46,740 bases of DNA from Methanobacterium sp. UBA279. GTDB lineage: Archaea; Methanobacteriota; Methanobacteria; Methanobacteriales; Methanobacteriaceae. Below, in pieces: positions 1-11,945 of the stretch; within the stretch, counting starts at the first letter, position 1, and each line of letters begins with the position of its first letter. The stretch covers positions 1-46,740 of the forward strand of contig DAQK01000047.1 of NCBI GenBank assembly GCA_002502855.1. The letters run 5' to 3'. A program made the position numbers and the translations under genes. The notes under the pieces were generated by a model. The model was not told where the DNA came from. It ran no database searches and saw only the letters and a list, made by a program, of their open reading frames with translations.

Positions 1-26
1 TCTGCTGGTGCTTTTTTCTCAGCCAA
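1..26 (-). CDS. mtrA: MtrA, methyl-H4MPT:coenzyme M methyltransferase subunit A (first codons only)
   Basis: Only the first eight codons lie in the window; they read M-A-E-K-K-A-P-A from a TTG start at 26. A perfect AGGAGGTG ribosome-binding site at 33-40 sits just upstream and decides the start. MtrA carries the corrinoid in the membrane methyltransferase. Its position directly after mtrB fits the mtrEDCBA order of Methanobacteriales. The call rests on gene order and the start of the peptide, as the gene runs off the window edge. Confidence 0.8.
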
Positions 27-38
27 CTTTAACACCTC

Positions 39-350
39 CTATAATAGTAGCGGTAGTAATGCGACCAGTAGAATTAACCCAATTATGAATCCGTACACTA
101 TGTTGGTTAGTTTACCTGCTGTGAGGTAAACACCTTCTCTTCCAGGGTAAGCCCCTGCAGAGACTGTGGTTGGATCCATTGAAGTATATAAGTCTTCTAC
201 TGCCATCTCTAATTCATTTAGTTGTTCGTTCACTCCATCCAGGGATACCAGTACAGCTCCTTTCATAGCTGCTCCCAGTATACCGGTGGAGGGGTCAAGG
301 GTTAAATTGGATTCAGGAGCAATTTGTATTAAAGGTAACATTTCTGCCAT
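39..350 (-). CDS. mtrB: MtrB, tetrahydromethanopterin S-methyltransferase subunit B
   Basis: A 103-residue protein with one C-terminal membrane helix (about residues 83-102, ending ALLPLLL) after a soluble N-terminal part. This is the usual size and layout of MtrB, a small subunit of the Na+-pumping complex that moves the methyl group from methyl-tetrahydromethanopterin to coenzyme M. It lies 14 nt after mtrC and about 12 nt before mtrA, with a good ribosome-binding site (AGGAGG) upstream, so it is part of one transcript. Confidence 0.93.
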   Translation of the reverse strand: MAEMLPLIQIAPESNLTLDPSTGILGAAMKGAVLVSLDGVNEQLNELEMAVEDLYTSMDPTTVSAGAYPGREGVYLTAGKLTNIVYGFIIGLILLVALLPLLL

Positions 351-364
351 TTTCTATTCCTCCT

Positions 365-1174
365 TTACGTCTCCTCTTCAGGCCACCAGCCAGTCCAGGC
401 CACTGATGCTGCATCTTCTGTAGATGCTTGAATGAATGCACTGATTGATATAAACCAGGCTATTGCACCGATTATGGCGGTCACCCACCAGATATCTGAG
501 TATCCAATTCCCATGATTCCTACTATGGCCATGGAAATGAAACCAGTTGCTGCGGCCAGTTTGAGTGTTCTAACTCTGTCTTCTTGTGGTCCTAAACAGG
601 CATTGAATGGATGCTGTATTGCCATTGTATTCATGATGAATAATACACCTATAAATCCAGTTGTTACTACTGTGGTCAGTATATCTGCCATGCTTAAACT
701 TCCAGCTATAGCTGCTGAAAATCCTAGTACGGATATGGCTGCTGCACCGGAAAGTTCCACTGTGCATCTAACCATGATAGGTATTTTCATCTTGATGATC
801 TTGGTACCGACTAGGGCTACTACTGCACCTACGATCATGGCTAAGATTACTCCAAATATTGGGCCTAGTAATTCTAAACCGCTACCAAATATCACAGCAC
901 CAGCTAATCCTGCCAGGACTCCTATGATACCTATAGCCAGTGACATATATCCTATGGATGGTACACCGGTACCTAAACCATAACTGGCAACTCGAGCAAT
1001 AGCGTCAGCTCCCCATATTATGGCGAGCACCGCTCCTAATGCTCCAAATAGTGGTCCTATAGTAGGGATAAATGGTACCAGATAAAGTAGTATTAGTCCA
1101 CCAATTAATCCTAATGCTAAAATTTGTATTGGGTTTACAGAGGATGTTCCACCTCCTCCTCCTGCTGCTGACAT
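365..1174 (-). CDS. mtrC: MtrC, tetrahydromethanopterin S-methyltransferase subunit C
   Basis: A 269-residue, very hydrophobic protein with about seven or eight membrane helices, matching MtrC in length and operon place. It is one of the integral subunits (with MtrD and MtrE) thought to form the sodium path of the methyl-H4MPT:CoM methyltransferase. The N-terminus has a short Gly-rich run before the first helix. Its ATG follows the mtrD stop codon directly (TAAATG), which indicates translational coupling. Confidence 0.94.
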   Translation of the reverse strand: MSAAGGGGGTSSVNPIQILALGLIGGLILLYLVPFIPTIGPLFGALGAVLAIIWGADAIARVASYGLGTGVPSIGYMSLAIGIIGVLAGLAGAVIFGSGLELLGPIFGVILAMIVGAVVALVGTKIIKMKIPIMVRCTVELSGAAAISVLGFSAAIAGSLSMADILTTVVTTGFIGVLFIMNTMAIQHPFNACLGPQEDRVRTLKLAAATGFISMAIVGIMGIGYSDIWWVTAIIGAIAWFISISAFIQASTEDAASVAWTGWWPEEET

Positions 1175-2824
<1,650 letters not shown>

Positions 2825-2840
2825 ATAATTTCCTCCTCAT

Positions 2841-2886
2841 TTTTTAAATAAAATAAAAAAAATAGGTGTTTGCGTTAACACCTATT
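2841..2886 (-). terminator. Hairpin plus T-tract after mcrA
   Basis: On the minus strand the mcrA stop codon runs into a perfect 10-bp stem (AATAGGTGTT/AACACCTATT, 2861-2886) with a 6-nt loop, followed by a T-rich run of about 20 nt. This resembles a bacterial intrinsic terminator; archaeal termination needs mainly the T-tract. It would let mcr be made in excess over mtr. The structure is seen directly, the role is inferred. Confidence 0.6.
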
Positions 2887-4538
2887 TATTTAGCTGGTGT
2901 GATAAGAGCTCTTTCACCGGCTGGTTCAAATTCTCGCAGTGCACCTTTAGCAAACTCAGCACGTACTTCGGTGAAGTCGAAGGTCAGGTTTTTGTCTGCA
3001 AATGCAATTTTAACCAGTGGGTTAAGCACAAATGCGTCTCCTCGGGCAGAGTGTGCTGCCTGGGATATACCTGCGTATTCTCCCTGGTGACCTACGTTCA
3101 TTGCGTAGTTTGGATAGTTAGCTCCTCTCAGTTCTAGTGGTAATCCTTCGTCTCCTCTAATTGAGAATACGTTGGATGCACCACACTGGTCCTGGAGGTC
3201 GTAACCGTAGAATCCAAGTCGGGCGTGCTGTTCTTTGTGCAGGTACATGGAGAGGTACCATCCGCTTAAAGCAGTTTGGGCGTTTCCAGTTGCAAATCCA
3301 GTGGAACATGCAGATGCTGCAGCGGTTACTGCTGCTCTCTGTGATCCTCCAAACTGATCTTCAAGTAGTGATGGGTATTCTTCGTACTGTTCCAGTCCGT
3401 AGAAAGTGACTTCTGAAGCAACGTCCAGAACGGTGTCCATGGTGTTAGGTGCTTCGGTTATACCGTATTTGTCTTCTACGTACTCTTTACCAAAGTAGGT
3501 GAAGTCGTCCAGTATGTTGTCGGTGTATGCTGCGGTTGCGTACTGGGTGAATCCTACACCACCGGACATGTATGAACCTAGCCAGATCTGGTCGTAGAGC
3601 ATAGCTCCAGCGGCCACAACCTCTAAGCTTTGTCTTACTATCTCATCTGGGTATTTTCTTGGAGTCTGTATGATATCAGCTAAGAAACCGAAGGCGATTC
3701 CACCTGGTTCGTTTTCTCCTCTAGCCCTTCGGACAGGGAGGTAGGTGCCCATGTGTATAACTTCTGCGTGTTTTGCAGCGTATGCGAAGTCACCGGTTGC
3801 GGCTTCTCCTGCTGCCTGTTTGTATGCAGAAATCATGGACATACCGATCTGCATAGCAGACCACCGGGAGGTGGTACCACCGTCGCAGGTTCTGGATACT
3901 ATTGTGGGTATCCTTACTACCTGCCAGATTCCGTCTCCCACTTCATTTTTGAGTACTTCAGCCTGGTCAGCTGGGAACTCTTTGTTTATGTCTAATACAT
4001 ATGCAGGGTCTATTTCATCAGCTACTTCATCGTTACCGGTAAAGACTTTAACGTAACTGTCAGCCACCAGTGCTGGGTGGGTTTCCACCATGTGTTCCTG
4101 TACAACTGCTGCACCAGGCATTGCGTGGTTTACAGTTTCCAGGTAGTGAGTTATGGTTTCAGGGCTAACTTCTTTACCCAGTCTTTTTTCTATAACGGTG
4201 TGTGCTGTGTTCAATCCTACGATAACAGTTCTTCTAATGTCGTCCCAGAATTGTTGCATAGCTGCGTTGTTTACGAAGTGTAGGTCATCACCTTCTACAA
4301 AGGTATCCGTGGTTGATAGCTGGTAAGGCATGAGCACCCTTTGACCTAATGGAGTACCCACATCTGGATCATATTGTGGTATTCCACGTTCTGCTGCTAC
4401 TTTTTTACCTGCTTCTACAAACTCTCTTTTCCTTTCTGACTGTTTCCATCCGCCAAATTTATAGAAAGTGGTACTCTTATCTTTTGGATCTTCTTCGAAT
4501 TTCTTTTTCATAGCACGTAAAAATAATCTATCTGCCAT
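2886..4538 (-). CDS. mcrA: Methyl-coenzyme M reductase alpha subunit
   Basis: A 550-residue McrA, the catalytic subunit that with McrB and McrG binds coenzyme F430 and releases methane. In the numbering used for Methanothermobacter MCR I, the nickel axial ligand Gln147 is present, as are all sites known to be modified: His257 (N-methyl), Arg271 (C-methyl, in LPVRRARGE), Gln400 (C-methyl, in GGSQRAA), Gly445 (thioglycine, in FYGYDLQD), Asp450 (didehydro in some species) and Cys452 (S-methyl). Active-site Tyr333 and Phe443 are also present. It is the last gene of mcrBDCGA. Whether each site is modified cannot be read from DNA. MCR rather than the MRT isoenzyme is inferred from the five-gene operon with mcrC and the mtr genes downstream. 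Confidence 0.98.
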   Translation of the reverse strand: MADRLFLRAMKKKFEEDPKDKSTTFYKFGGWKQSERKREFVEAGKKVAAERGIPQYDPDVGTPLGQRVLMPYQLSTTDTFVEGDDLHFVNNAAMQQFWDDIRRTVIVGLNTAHTVIEKRLGKEVSPETITHYLETVNHAMPGAAVVQEHMVETHPALVADSYVKVFTGNDEVADEIDPAYVLDINKEFPADQAEVLKNEVGDGIWQVVRIPTIVSRTCDGGTTSRWSAMQIGMSMISAYKQAAGEAATGDFAYAAKHAEVIHMGTYLPVRRARGENEPGGIAFGFLADIIQTPRKYPDEIVRQSLEVVAAGAMLYDQIWLGSYMSGGVGFTQYATAAYTDNILDDFTYFGKEYVEDKYGITEAPNTMDTVLDVASEVTFYGLEQYEEYPSLLEDQFGGSQRAAVTAAASACSTGFATGNAQTALSGWYLSMYLHKEQHARLGFYGYDLQDQCGASNVFSIRGDEGLPLELRGANYPNYAMNVGHQGEYAGISQAAHSARGDAFVLNPLVKIAFADKNLTFDFTEVRAEFAKGALREFEPAGERALITPAK

Positions 4539-4550
4539 TTTTCCACCTCC

Positions 4551-5300
4551 TTATTCGGGACTGAACCCACCTTGTGATCGTAGTACGTGTATTCTATGGA
4601 GTACTTCCACTGCGTCAGCGTCGTCTCGGTAGGCTTCACCATCTCCTCGGTAAATGGTAGTTTTTGCTTTGAGAGTTTCTTCGTCCAATGGCTCTCCTAA
4701 TATTACTGGTTCGTCTAGTTCGTCACCGATCTGGTTTTTGACTGCTTCCACGTTTCCAGTGTCTTTGTTTAAGATCTGTCTTCTCAGCATGTCAAACATC
4801 ATACCGTCTTCGTCCAGTCTTACAGCGTGTCCGTGAACAGTTTTACCTTTGGTAGCGGATCGAGCTGGGTCGAACCATTCTTTTTCCAGTAGTTCTTTAG
4901 CGTATTTTTCTAGGTCTCTTTCTCTGGTTTCGATGATCTGTCTTCCGGATAGTGTACCTGCATCTGCACCTCTGAATCTCCAGAGGTATGATCTGGATCT
5001 TACGAATGGGTGTACTGGAGCAAAGTACATGGAGTCTGAAAACTGTATGTATCGGACTCTGTCTCCGGCTTTTGCACCATCGAGTGGTACTACAGTTTCC
5101 CTTATGATATCGTCTGGTTCATCCATTTCTTCCAGTGGTGGGTGTACACTGGGGTACTCTTCACCAGGGGCTCGGTGCCCTAATATCTTAACTACATCTT
5201 CGTCGGAAATCTCCCTTAACTTTTCAAGTTCTATATCAGGGTTGTGGAACCTTCTTCTGTTTTCTGCAACCTTACTTGTTCCTGGATAGAATTGTGCCAT
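4551..5300 (-). CDS. mcrG: Methyl-coenzyme M reductase gamma subunit
   Basis: A 249-residue McrG beginning MAQFYPGTSKVAENRR, as in family members, with the conserved stretch DEDVVKILGHRAPGEEYPS. Two more upstream codons (ATG ATT) are possible, but the AGGAGGTG site at 5308-5315 is 7 nt from the ATG at 5300 and only 1 nt from the one at 5306, so 5300 is chosen. The start comes 2 nt after the mcrC stop, which suggests coupling. Gamma completes the (alpha-beta-gamma)2 enzyme and helps form the F430 pocket. Confidence 0.97.
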   Translation of the reverse strand: MAQFYPGTSKVAENRRRFHNPDIELEKLREISDEDVVKILGHRAPGEEYPSVHPPLEEMDEPDDIIRETVVPLDGAKAGDRVRYIQFSDSMYFAPVHPFVRSRSYLWRFRGADAGTLSGRQIIETRERDLEKYAKELLEKEWFDPARSATKGKTVHGHAVRLDEDGMMFDMLRRQILNKDTGNVEAVKNQIGDELDEPVILGEPLDEETLKAKTTIYRGDGEAYRDDADAVEVLHRIHVLRSQGGFSPE

Positions 5301-5302
5301 AA

Positions 5303-5899
5303 TCATGCACCTCCTAATGCTAATTTTACCTTTTTTATTATCTCATCCAACTTTTCCTGTGGAGCCGTTTCTCCTCTAATAACTCCGCTGATAATATCCA
5401 CGATTTCACCTTGAGTTTTAGGTTCCTCGGGCATTACAGCTTTAGTTTTCACACCAACCTGAGCGAAATCTTCGAAGTCAACGGGATATTCACATATAAC
5501 GATACATGGCTTGTTTACTTTCCGTAGAATTAAACGGGCCTTGTACACTATGTGATGCTTCACTCCTCCTAGATGCACTACCAATAGACGGAACCTTTTT
5601 ATCTGTTCTACCTCTTTGGGAGTGAGTCCAAAAAGGCTGCCTGCTCCTGCTGTGGGGGCATCTGAGGGAACTCCAGCGCCTGCATTTAATACTAAAGTGC
5701 TGGTAAATATGTTAGCTTCCCGTAGGGCAAACGTGATTTCACATACTGGTTTGGTTATGTGTCTCCGCCCGGGAGACATGGCAATGGCCAGAACATCATT
5801 TCCACACTCTGCAAAAGTACCTCTCTGGGCGATTCCTCCTCCTTCACCCATTCCCATGGCTTCTCTGCAATCTACAACGTGTGTGGTCTTGCCAATCAT
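5303..5899 (-). CDS. mcrC: McrC, methyl-coenzyme M reductase operon protein C
   Basis: A 198-residue McrC with the family start MIGKTTHVVDCREAMGMGEGGG and a Gly-rich segment near residue 85. McrC is not in the mature enzyme; it is known as a component of the ATP-dependent MCR activation machinery (A3a). It overlaps the mcrD stop codon by 4 nt and is followed 2 nt later by mcrG. Cys11 and Cys32 are candidates for metal or cluster binding, which is inference. Confidence 0.95.
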   Translation of the reverse strand: MIGKTTHVVDCREAMGMGEGGGIAQRGTFAECGNDVLAIAMSPGRRHITKPVCEITFALREANIFTSTLVLNAGAGVPSDAPTAGAGSLFGLTPKEVEQIKRFRLLVVHLGGVKHHIVYKARLILRKVNKPCIVICEYPVDFEDFAQVGVKTKAVMPEEPKTQGEIVDIISGVIRGETAPQEKLDEIIKKVKLALGGA

Positions 5900-6336
5900 T
5901 TTTTGTTCTCTTTTTTTATTATGGTGACTCTTTCGCTGAGTTGTGCGTTTTGATCGGTCAAACCGACGACTTCATCAGACATCTCATCTAAGGTATCACC
6001 GTATTTAATCTGGTCTGTAACAGTTTTCTGCTTTCTTATGAAGGTTCCAACATGTATGTTGAAGCCGAAGGGCAGATTATCTTCACAAACAGATCTAACT
6101 TCATCGATGATTTCCTCATCTTCGATATCCATCAGAACTCGGCCAGTTTGAACCTGTAAGTCGATTTCTTCGCCTTTAATTGTAATTTTTCTGCGTTCAG
6201 GGTTTACGTCTTCAGAAGGAAGTCTTTGTCCTTGTATTACCATTCTCTTTATGCCTTCAACCGCTTCTAAATCATTCAATAATTTTTCAGTGGTATCAGC
6301 GCTTAAGAGTCTGTGTGGAAATATTTCGATGTCCAT
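5896..6336 (-). CDS. mcrD: McrD, methyl-coenzyme M reductase operon protein D
   Basis: A 146-residue McrD starting MDIEIFPHRLLSADTTEKLLNDLE, close to the usual family length of about 145-170. McrD binds MCR before F430 is complete and is thought to be a chaperone-like assembly factor. It lies 34 nt after mcrB, with a G-rich ribosome-binding site (GGGGGC) before the ATG, and ends overlapping the mcrC start by 4 nt. The last 25 residues are charged and probably helical. Confidence 0.95.
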   Translation of the reverse strand: MDIEIFPHRLLSADTTEKLLNDLEAVEGIKRMVIQGQRLPSEDVNPERRKITIKGEEIDLQVQTGRVLMDIEDEEIIDEVRSVCEDNLPFGFNIHVGTFIRKQKTVTDQIKYGDTLDEMSDEVVGLTDQNAQLSERVTIIKKENKK

Positions 6337-6370
6337 TTAGCTTTTTGCCCCCAAAAGTTGGAAAATTTGT

Positions 6371-7713
<1,343 letters not shown>

Positions 7714-7828
7714 GAATTCTTGTACATCATTTTCTTATTGTATCATGGAATATGCAGTAATAAACTGCTTAAAACTGGTTTTTGATCCCAACGATACAAT
7801 TTTTGATATACGAGTCTCCATTTAATGA

Positions 7829-7841
7829 CTTATATGATATG
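7829..7841 (-). promoter_or_regulatory. Candidate mcr promoter (TATA-like)
   Basis: Reading on the minus strand, CATATCATATAAG lies about 130 nt upstream of mcrB with an A/G-rich run (GAAAG) before it that could be the BRE. It would give a leader of about 105 nt. The match is imperfect and other AT-rich spots exist in the spacer, so this is only a candidate. Confidence 0.3.
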
Positions 7842-7870
7842 TAACTTTCTTTTTGATTCAAGTAGAAAGA

Positions 7871-7878
7871 TTTATATA
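7871..7878 (+). promoter_or_regulatory. Candidate TATA box for mmp10
   Basis: TTTATATA with an AAAG-type BRE before it, about 100 nt upstream of the mmp10 ATG. A start site about 25 nt downstream would give a leader of roughly 70 nt. The rest of the 7700-7974 spacer shows no gene or RNA that I recognise. Confidence 0.4.
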
Positions 7879-7974
7879 GAATAATTCTGTTAAAATTAAC
7901 TGTATTTTAAAGATTTTTTCTTTTAAATTCGAATTATAACGACTTCTTTTAAGGTTAAAAAGTAGATAGATAAT

Positions 7975-9222
7975 ATGCAGATAATAGCAGATGTAGGTGG
8001 TATGCCCGGCAAAGACTGCAGGGGCTTCTGTAAATATTGCTATTTTAGAAAGGTTATAGATGGAGATCCCTTCGGGTGTAAACTGTGCAATCCTGGTAGA
8101 GTAGGATGTGAACACTGCGGCCCCGGGGTACGGGAGATCACCAACAACTTCATACCCCCATTCATGGTAGTTGGCTCCGTCCAGAACACCCTGATGATGG
8201 GAGGAGTCAGAGACCAGAATTTAAAGGTTAACATCAGTGGAGGTGGAGATGTAAGCTGTTATCCTAATCTGCTGGAGATTTCATCTGCCTTTAAAGATTT
8301 AAGCCTCCCCATCCATCTGGGCTATACCAGCGGCAAAGGCATCGATGATGCCAAGACAGCCGAAGATCTGATATCCCAGGGAGTAGAGGAAGTCACCTTC
8401 ACTGTTTTTTCAACCGACGCCCAGCTCAGGAAGAAATGGATGGGAGATACGAATCCAGAAGAATCGCTAAAAGCCCTTAAAATATTCTGCGAAAACAGTG
8501 AAGTACACGCCGCAGCAGTTATAGTTCCTGGAGCTAACGACGGTGAAGTCCTTTTTAAGACGGCAAGTGATCTGGAAGAATGGGGTGCGAAGGCATTCAT
8601 ACTGATGAGATTTGCAAATTTCAAAAACCAGGGGCTTATCCTTGATAATGAGCCCATAATTGATGGTTTAACACCTCACTCCCTGAAAGAATTTAGCGGG
8701 TTGGTAAAAAAAATTGGTGACGAGTTTAATCTGAGAGTCACAGGTACTCCCCTTCTAGATCCACAAAATGATGCTCCTTTTGCCCTTTCAAAATCAAAAA
8801 ATAAAGAATTTCTGGACATATTACCAGATATAACTTCTGAAGCTACCATACTTACCAGCACCATTTCAGCACCATTTATCGAGAAGATAATATTGAATAT
8901 GGGGGCAGAGGAACTGGTAAATGTTTACGCAGTGGACAAAGAAATTGCCTGTCTTATTACACAAGAAGATTTAGAATCAGTCGATCTTTCAGCCCTAAAA
9001 GACACAGTGATAATACCAGGACGTGCTTTTGTTCATGATAAAGTTGCTGAAAAGATTTTAAGCAAAGATGGTGTTGAAAGGATAGTTACCAGAGGTCCGG
9101 ATAAATTATCAGTGGATGGGGAAATGAGTGGAACCTTAACCGATGAAAATATAATAGAAAAGGAAATGGAAGCATTTTATGAGCTTATAAATATGATTAA
9201 TTTCTTCGGAGTGAGAAAGTAA
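7975..9222 (+). CDS. mmp10: Mmp10, McrA arginine 5-C-methyltransferase (radical SAM, cobalamin-dependent)
   Basis: A 415-residue methanogenesis marker protein 10. The radical SAM cluster motif is near the N-terminus (Cys15, Cys19, Cys22 in CRGFCKYCYF). It is followed by a second Cys cluster at Cys35, Cys38, Cys45 and Cys48 (GCKLCNPGRVGCEHCG), both typical of this family. Mmp10 is known to methylate the McrA arginine (Arg271 here) using B12 and SAM. It is transcribed away from mcrB from the shared spacer, as in related genomes. No strong ribosome-binding site is visible before the ATG. Confidence 0.93.
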   Translation: MQIIADVGGMPGKDCRGFCKYCYFRKVIDGDPFGCKLCNPGRVGCEHCGPGVREITNNFIPPFMVVGSVQNTLMMGGVRDQNLKVNISGGGDVSCYPNLLEISSAFKDLSLPIHLGYTSGKGIDDAKTAEDLISQGVEEVTFTVFSTDAQLRKKWMGDTNPEESLKALKIFCENSEVHAAAVIVPGANDGEVLFKTASDLEEWGAKAFILMRFANFKNQGLILDNEPIIDGLTPHSLKEFSGLVKKIGDEFNLRVTGTPLLDPQNDAPFALSKSKNKEFLDILPDITSEATILTSTISAPFIEKIILNMGAEELVNVYAVDKEIACLITQEDLESVDLSALKDTVIIPGRAFVHDKVAEKILSKDGVERIVTRGPDKLSVDGEMSGTLTDENIIEKEMEAFYELINMINFFGVRK

Positions 9223-9342
9223 TACATATTAATATACAGTAAAATTGAATCAGAATTTTTTTAAATTTCATATTTCATTATTACAGTAACTCCTCAAAAA
9301 ATTTCGGTGAAAAATATAATGGTTAATAACAATGGAGAAAAT

Positions 9343-10656
9343 GTGAAAATAACCATTTTAACACCAGAATTCTATAATTATGGTGCCCTACTTATAGGGG
9401 GTATCTTAAAGGATGCGGGATATGCAGTGGATGTTCAAAAGGGTTTTGAAAAAGAAGTTAACGCAGATATTGTTATTTTGAGTTTGCATTCCACTATCCA
9501 TTTAATCAAGTATAAATCGGAAATAGAAAAAATCAAGGGTTTCAAAATTGTAGGAGGCCCTGTAAGTAGAGTTCCAGAGTTAATATTCAAGTATCTCCCT
9601 GTTGATGTAGTTGTAATTGGTGAAGGAGAGGTTAGTACCCTTGATTTAGTGGATAAATTGGGTAAAGATCTAGATACCGGTAAATTAGAAGAGGTTAAGG
9701 GGATTGCATTTAAAAATGGGGTGAAAATTGTTAAAACAAAAAGAGTTCCCATATCATCTATGAACCATTCCCTGCCACTTATACCTGACGATATTTCATC
9801 GGAAAACATAAGGGGAGCTAATGTTTATATTGAAACTCACCGGGGCTGTCCTGGTAATTGTGGGTTCTGCCAGGTTTCATGCTTCTTTGGTAGGGAAGTT
9901 AGAAGCCGGCCGGTAGATGAAATTGTATCTGAGGTTAAAGAGTTCCTTAAAAAGGGGGCCTCAAGGATAGCGGTTAGTGGTGGAACAGGATCACTGTATG
10001 GCTGTAAAAAATTTAATAAAGTTAGTGAAAATTCTTTTGTTGAACTTTTAAAAGAAATAAGCAATTTAACAGGCCCTAAAAATCTTACAATTCCCGATAT
10101 TCGTGTTGATATGATAAATGATGAAATATTGGAAGCTGTCAGGAAATACACCAATGGTTGGATTTTTTTCGGTATAGAATCGGGAAGTGAAAGAATTTTA
10201 AGAAAAATGAAAAAAGGAATCACCCTTGATGAAATCCGAAACGCAGTTGATAATGCAAAATCCCATGGAATTAAAATTGCTGGTTCCTTTATTGTGGGAT
10301 ATCCCACTGAAACTGAAGATGATTTTGAAGCCACTGTTGAATTTGCAGATGAATTGATGCTGGATGATTATTTTGTGAGTATTGCAGAGCCTATTCCTGG
10401 AACTGCTCTTGCAGATGAAGTATCTAAAATACCATTGAATGAAAATCTGTTATTCCTGAAAGGAGAAGAGTATAAAAGGTACGATTTAAGTGTAGCAGAA
10501 GAAAGGTGCCTTAACTTAATGCTTGAATCATATATTTTCAGGAGAATTCCATCTCCCATGACTGATGAGCTTTTTAAGGCATTAGTGGATGAAACCAGAT
10601 CTCAGGGAAACCATATAAGAACTGTGATAAAGATGATAACAGGCAATCCGGTATGA
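9343..10656 (+). CDS. mgmA: B12-binding radical SAM protein, MJ1487 family (probable McrA glutamine C-methyltransferase)
   Basis: About 437 residues: an N-terminal B12-binding-like domain (residues 1-130) and a radical SAM domain with Cys169, Cys173 and Cys176 in RGCPGNCGFCQVSC. The frame is open from a GTG at 9307, but the GTG at 9343 is preferred because a GGAG site lies 5 nt upstream and the protein then starts MKITILTPEFYNYG. From memory, this family (MJ1487, MgmA) makes the 2-methylglutamine of McrA (Gln400 here). Its place right after mmp10 and next to mcr supports that. The family is clear; the exact substrate is inferred. Confidence 0.75.
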   Translation: MKITILTPEFYNYGALLIGGILKDAGYAVDVQKGFEKEVNADIVILSLHSTIHLIKYKSEIEKIKGFKIVGGPVSRVPELIFKYLPVDVVVIGEGEVSTLDLVDKLGKDLDTGKLEEVKGIAFKNGVKIVKTKRVPISSMNHSLPLIPDDISSENIRGANVYIETHRGCPGNCGFCQVSCFFGREVRSRPVDEIVSEVKEFLKKGASRIAVSGGTGSLYGCKKFNKVSENSFVELLKEISNLTGPKNLTIPDIRVDMINDEILEAVRKYTNGWIFFGIESGSERILRKMKKGITLDEIRNAVDNAKSHGIKIAGSFIVGYPTETEDDFEATVEFADELMLDDYFVSIAEPIPGTALADEVSKIPLNENLLFLKGEEYKRYDLSVAEERCLNLMLESYIFRRIPSPMTDELFKALVDETRSQGNHIRTVIKMITGNPV

Positions 10657-10740
10657 AATGTTTCTTTTTATGTGATTATTTATTCCTTTAAATTTAAATT
10701 CAATGAGTTTTAGTTCATATTTAACAAGGACTTTAATAGA

Positions 10741-11199
10741 TTAATCTTCTGGAATAACTGATTTTCCCCGGGTCTTTTCATAATTTCTAAATGATTTTAT
10801 GAATTCCTTTCCTTTTGGATGGGTTTCAATGAATTCTGTAAATATTTGAAATTTATTCACCGTAGATTCACACAAAATGTGTTCCATTGCACACGCTTCC
10901 CTATCAGCAGTCTTATTATTCACGCCTAACATATCCAAGAACCTTTTCAGTACAATATGTTTGTGTATAACCCTTTTTGCCGCTTTGATTCCTTTCTCAT
11001 TTAATTTAATTTTCTTATATTTTTCACGGGATATTAAATCCAGTTTATATATTTTATCTACTGCTTCAACGACACTGGAAGGCTTAACATTAAGTTCTTC
11101 AGCAATATCAACCACTCTAATGATTCCCTTTTTCTTTTCCAAATTATACATTACCTCAAGGTAATCTTCCATACTTTTTGTAAGTTTTAAATAATTCAT
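10741..11199 (-). CDS. DtxR/MntR-family metal-dependent transcriptional regulator
   Basis: A 152-residue protein with an N-terminal winged helix-turn-helix (residues 10-65, IAEELNVKPSSVVEAVDKIYKLDLI) and a dimerisation and metal-binding domain with the family motif ACAMEHILCE (around residue 103). Proteins of this family bind Fe(II) or Mn(II) and repress uptake genes or activate export genes. It is the last gene of the co-directional ATPase/NifX/CDF cluster, 67 nt after the hydrolase gene, so it may control metal supply for that cluster. Which metal it senses cannot be told from sequence. Confidence 0.88.
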   Translation of the reverse strand: MNYLKLTKSMEDYLEVMYNLEKKKGIIRVVDIAEELNVKPSSVVEAVDKIYKLDLISREKYKKIKLNEKGIKAAKRVIHKHIVLKRFLDMLGVNNKTADREACAMEHILCESTVNKFQIFTEFIETHPKGKEFIKSFRNYEKTRGKSVIPED

Positions 11200-11266
11200 T
11201 ACTATCTTCTTCTATTATTTTCTATTATATCCTAACTTCAGACCTGTAAAATATCCTTGTTAAGTA

Positions 11267-11920
11267 TTAAATATCGTATTCATATCCAACTTCGCATTTT
11301 TTATAGGATTCTGGCATTTTAGTCTTTATTTCACCTCTTTTTTGGGTACAATGACAGGGGATTATTAGAGGAGTGCCCTTTAAAATATCTACATTAGAAT
11401 CATGGAAACCTCCGATCACACCGTAAATCTCACCAAATTCCCTGGATTTTTTGATGATCACTTCTAGACCAGGATGAGCGCAACCAGTAAGGACGATATT
11501 ACCCTTTTTAGAGCATAGTACTAAGGACTGCTCTTTAATTTTTTCACCAAGCTCTCCGGTAGTGTATATATTATCACAAACTTTTCGAGCCTGTGAAACC
11601 TCTACAATGTTTGCCTGATTTTTTACTTCATTTTTAAGGTTTTCTGATACGGATTCGGGAAAGTAAATATCAGGATTTCTGGTATATTCCAATACATGAT
11701 TCAAACCTCCAATATGATCCCAGTGCTGATGGGAGATTACAATTGTATCTATTTCTTCTGGGTTGATACCGGCAGCTTTCATATTGTTCAAAAGAACAAA
11801 TCCATTCCAGCCCGTGTCAAATAATATTTTCTTTTCGTTTACTAGTATAAAACATGAAAATCCCCATCCCGCTTCAAAATTGTTCGGAGCTTTATTATCA
11901 TATAGAATCTGGAGTTTCAT
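11267..11920 (-). CDS. Metallo-beta-lactamase-fold hydrolase (COG1237-like)
   Basis: A 217-residue metallo-beta-lactamase-fold protein with the metal motif HQHWDH (His64, His66, Asp68, His69) and later His in GCAHPG and CHC. It resembles the archaeal branch annotated as 7,8-dihydropterin-6-methyl-4-(beta-D-ribofuranosyl)-aminobenzene-5'-phosphate synthase-like, but that assignment is weak. It follows the CDF gene by 25 nt. Members of this branch often lie beside NifX/MinD-ferredoxin genes in anaerobes. The substrate is unknown. Confidence 0.8.
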   Translation of the reverse strand: MKLQILYDNKAPNNFEAGWGFSCFILVNEKKILFDTGWNGFVLLNNMKAAGINPEEIDTIVISHQHWDHIGGLNHVLEYTRNPDIYFPESVSENLKNEVKNQANIVEVSQARKVCDNIYTTGELGEKIKEQSLVLCSKKGNIVLTGCAHPGLEVIIKKSREFGEIYGVIGGFHDSNVDILKGTPLIIPCHCTQKRGEIKTKMPESYKKCEVGYEYDI

Positions 11921-11945
11921 TTTGAATCACTTAAGGTCATTTGAA

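Noticed and set aside
432..983. Long open frames on the plus strand opposite mtrC, mtrD and mtrE
   Set aside because: They are antisense to clearly conserved membrane-protein genes, have no ribosome-binding sites and arise from Gly/Ala-rich codon use.
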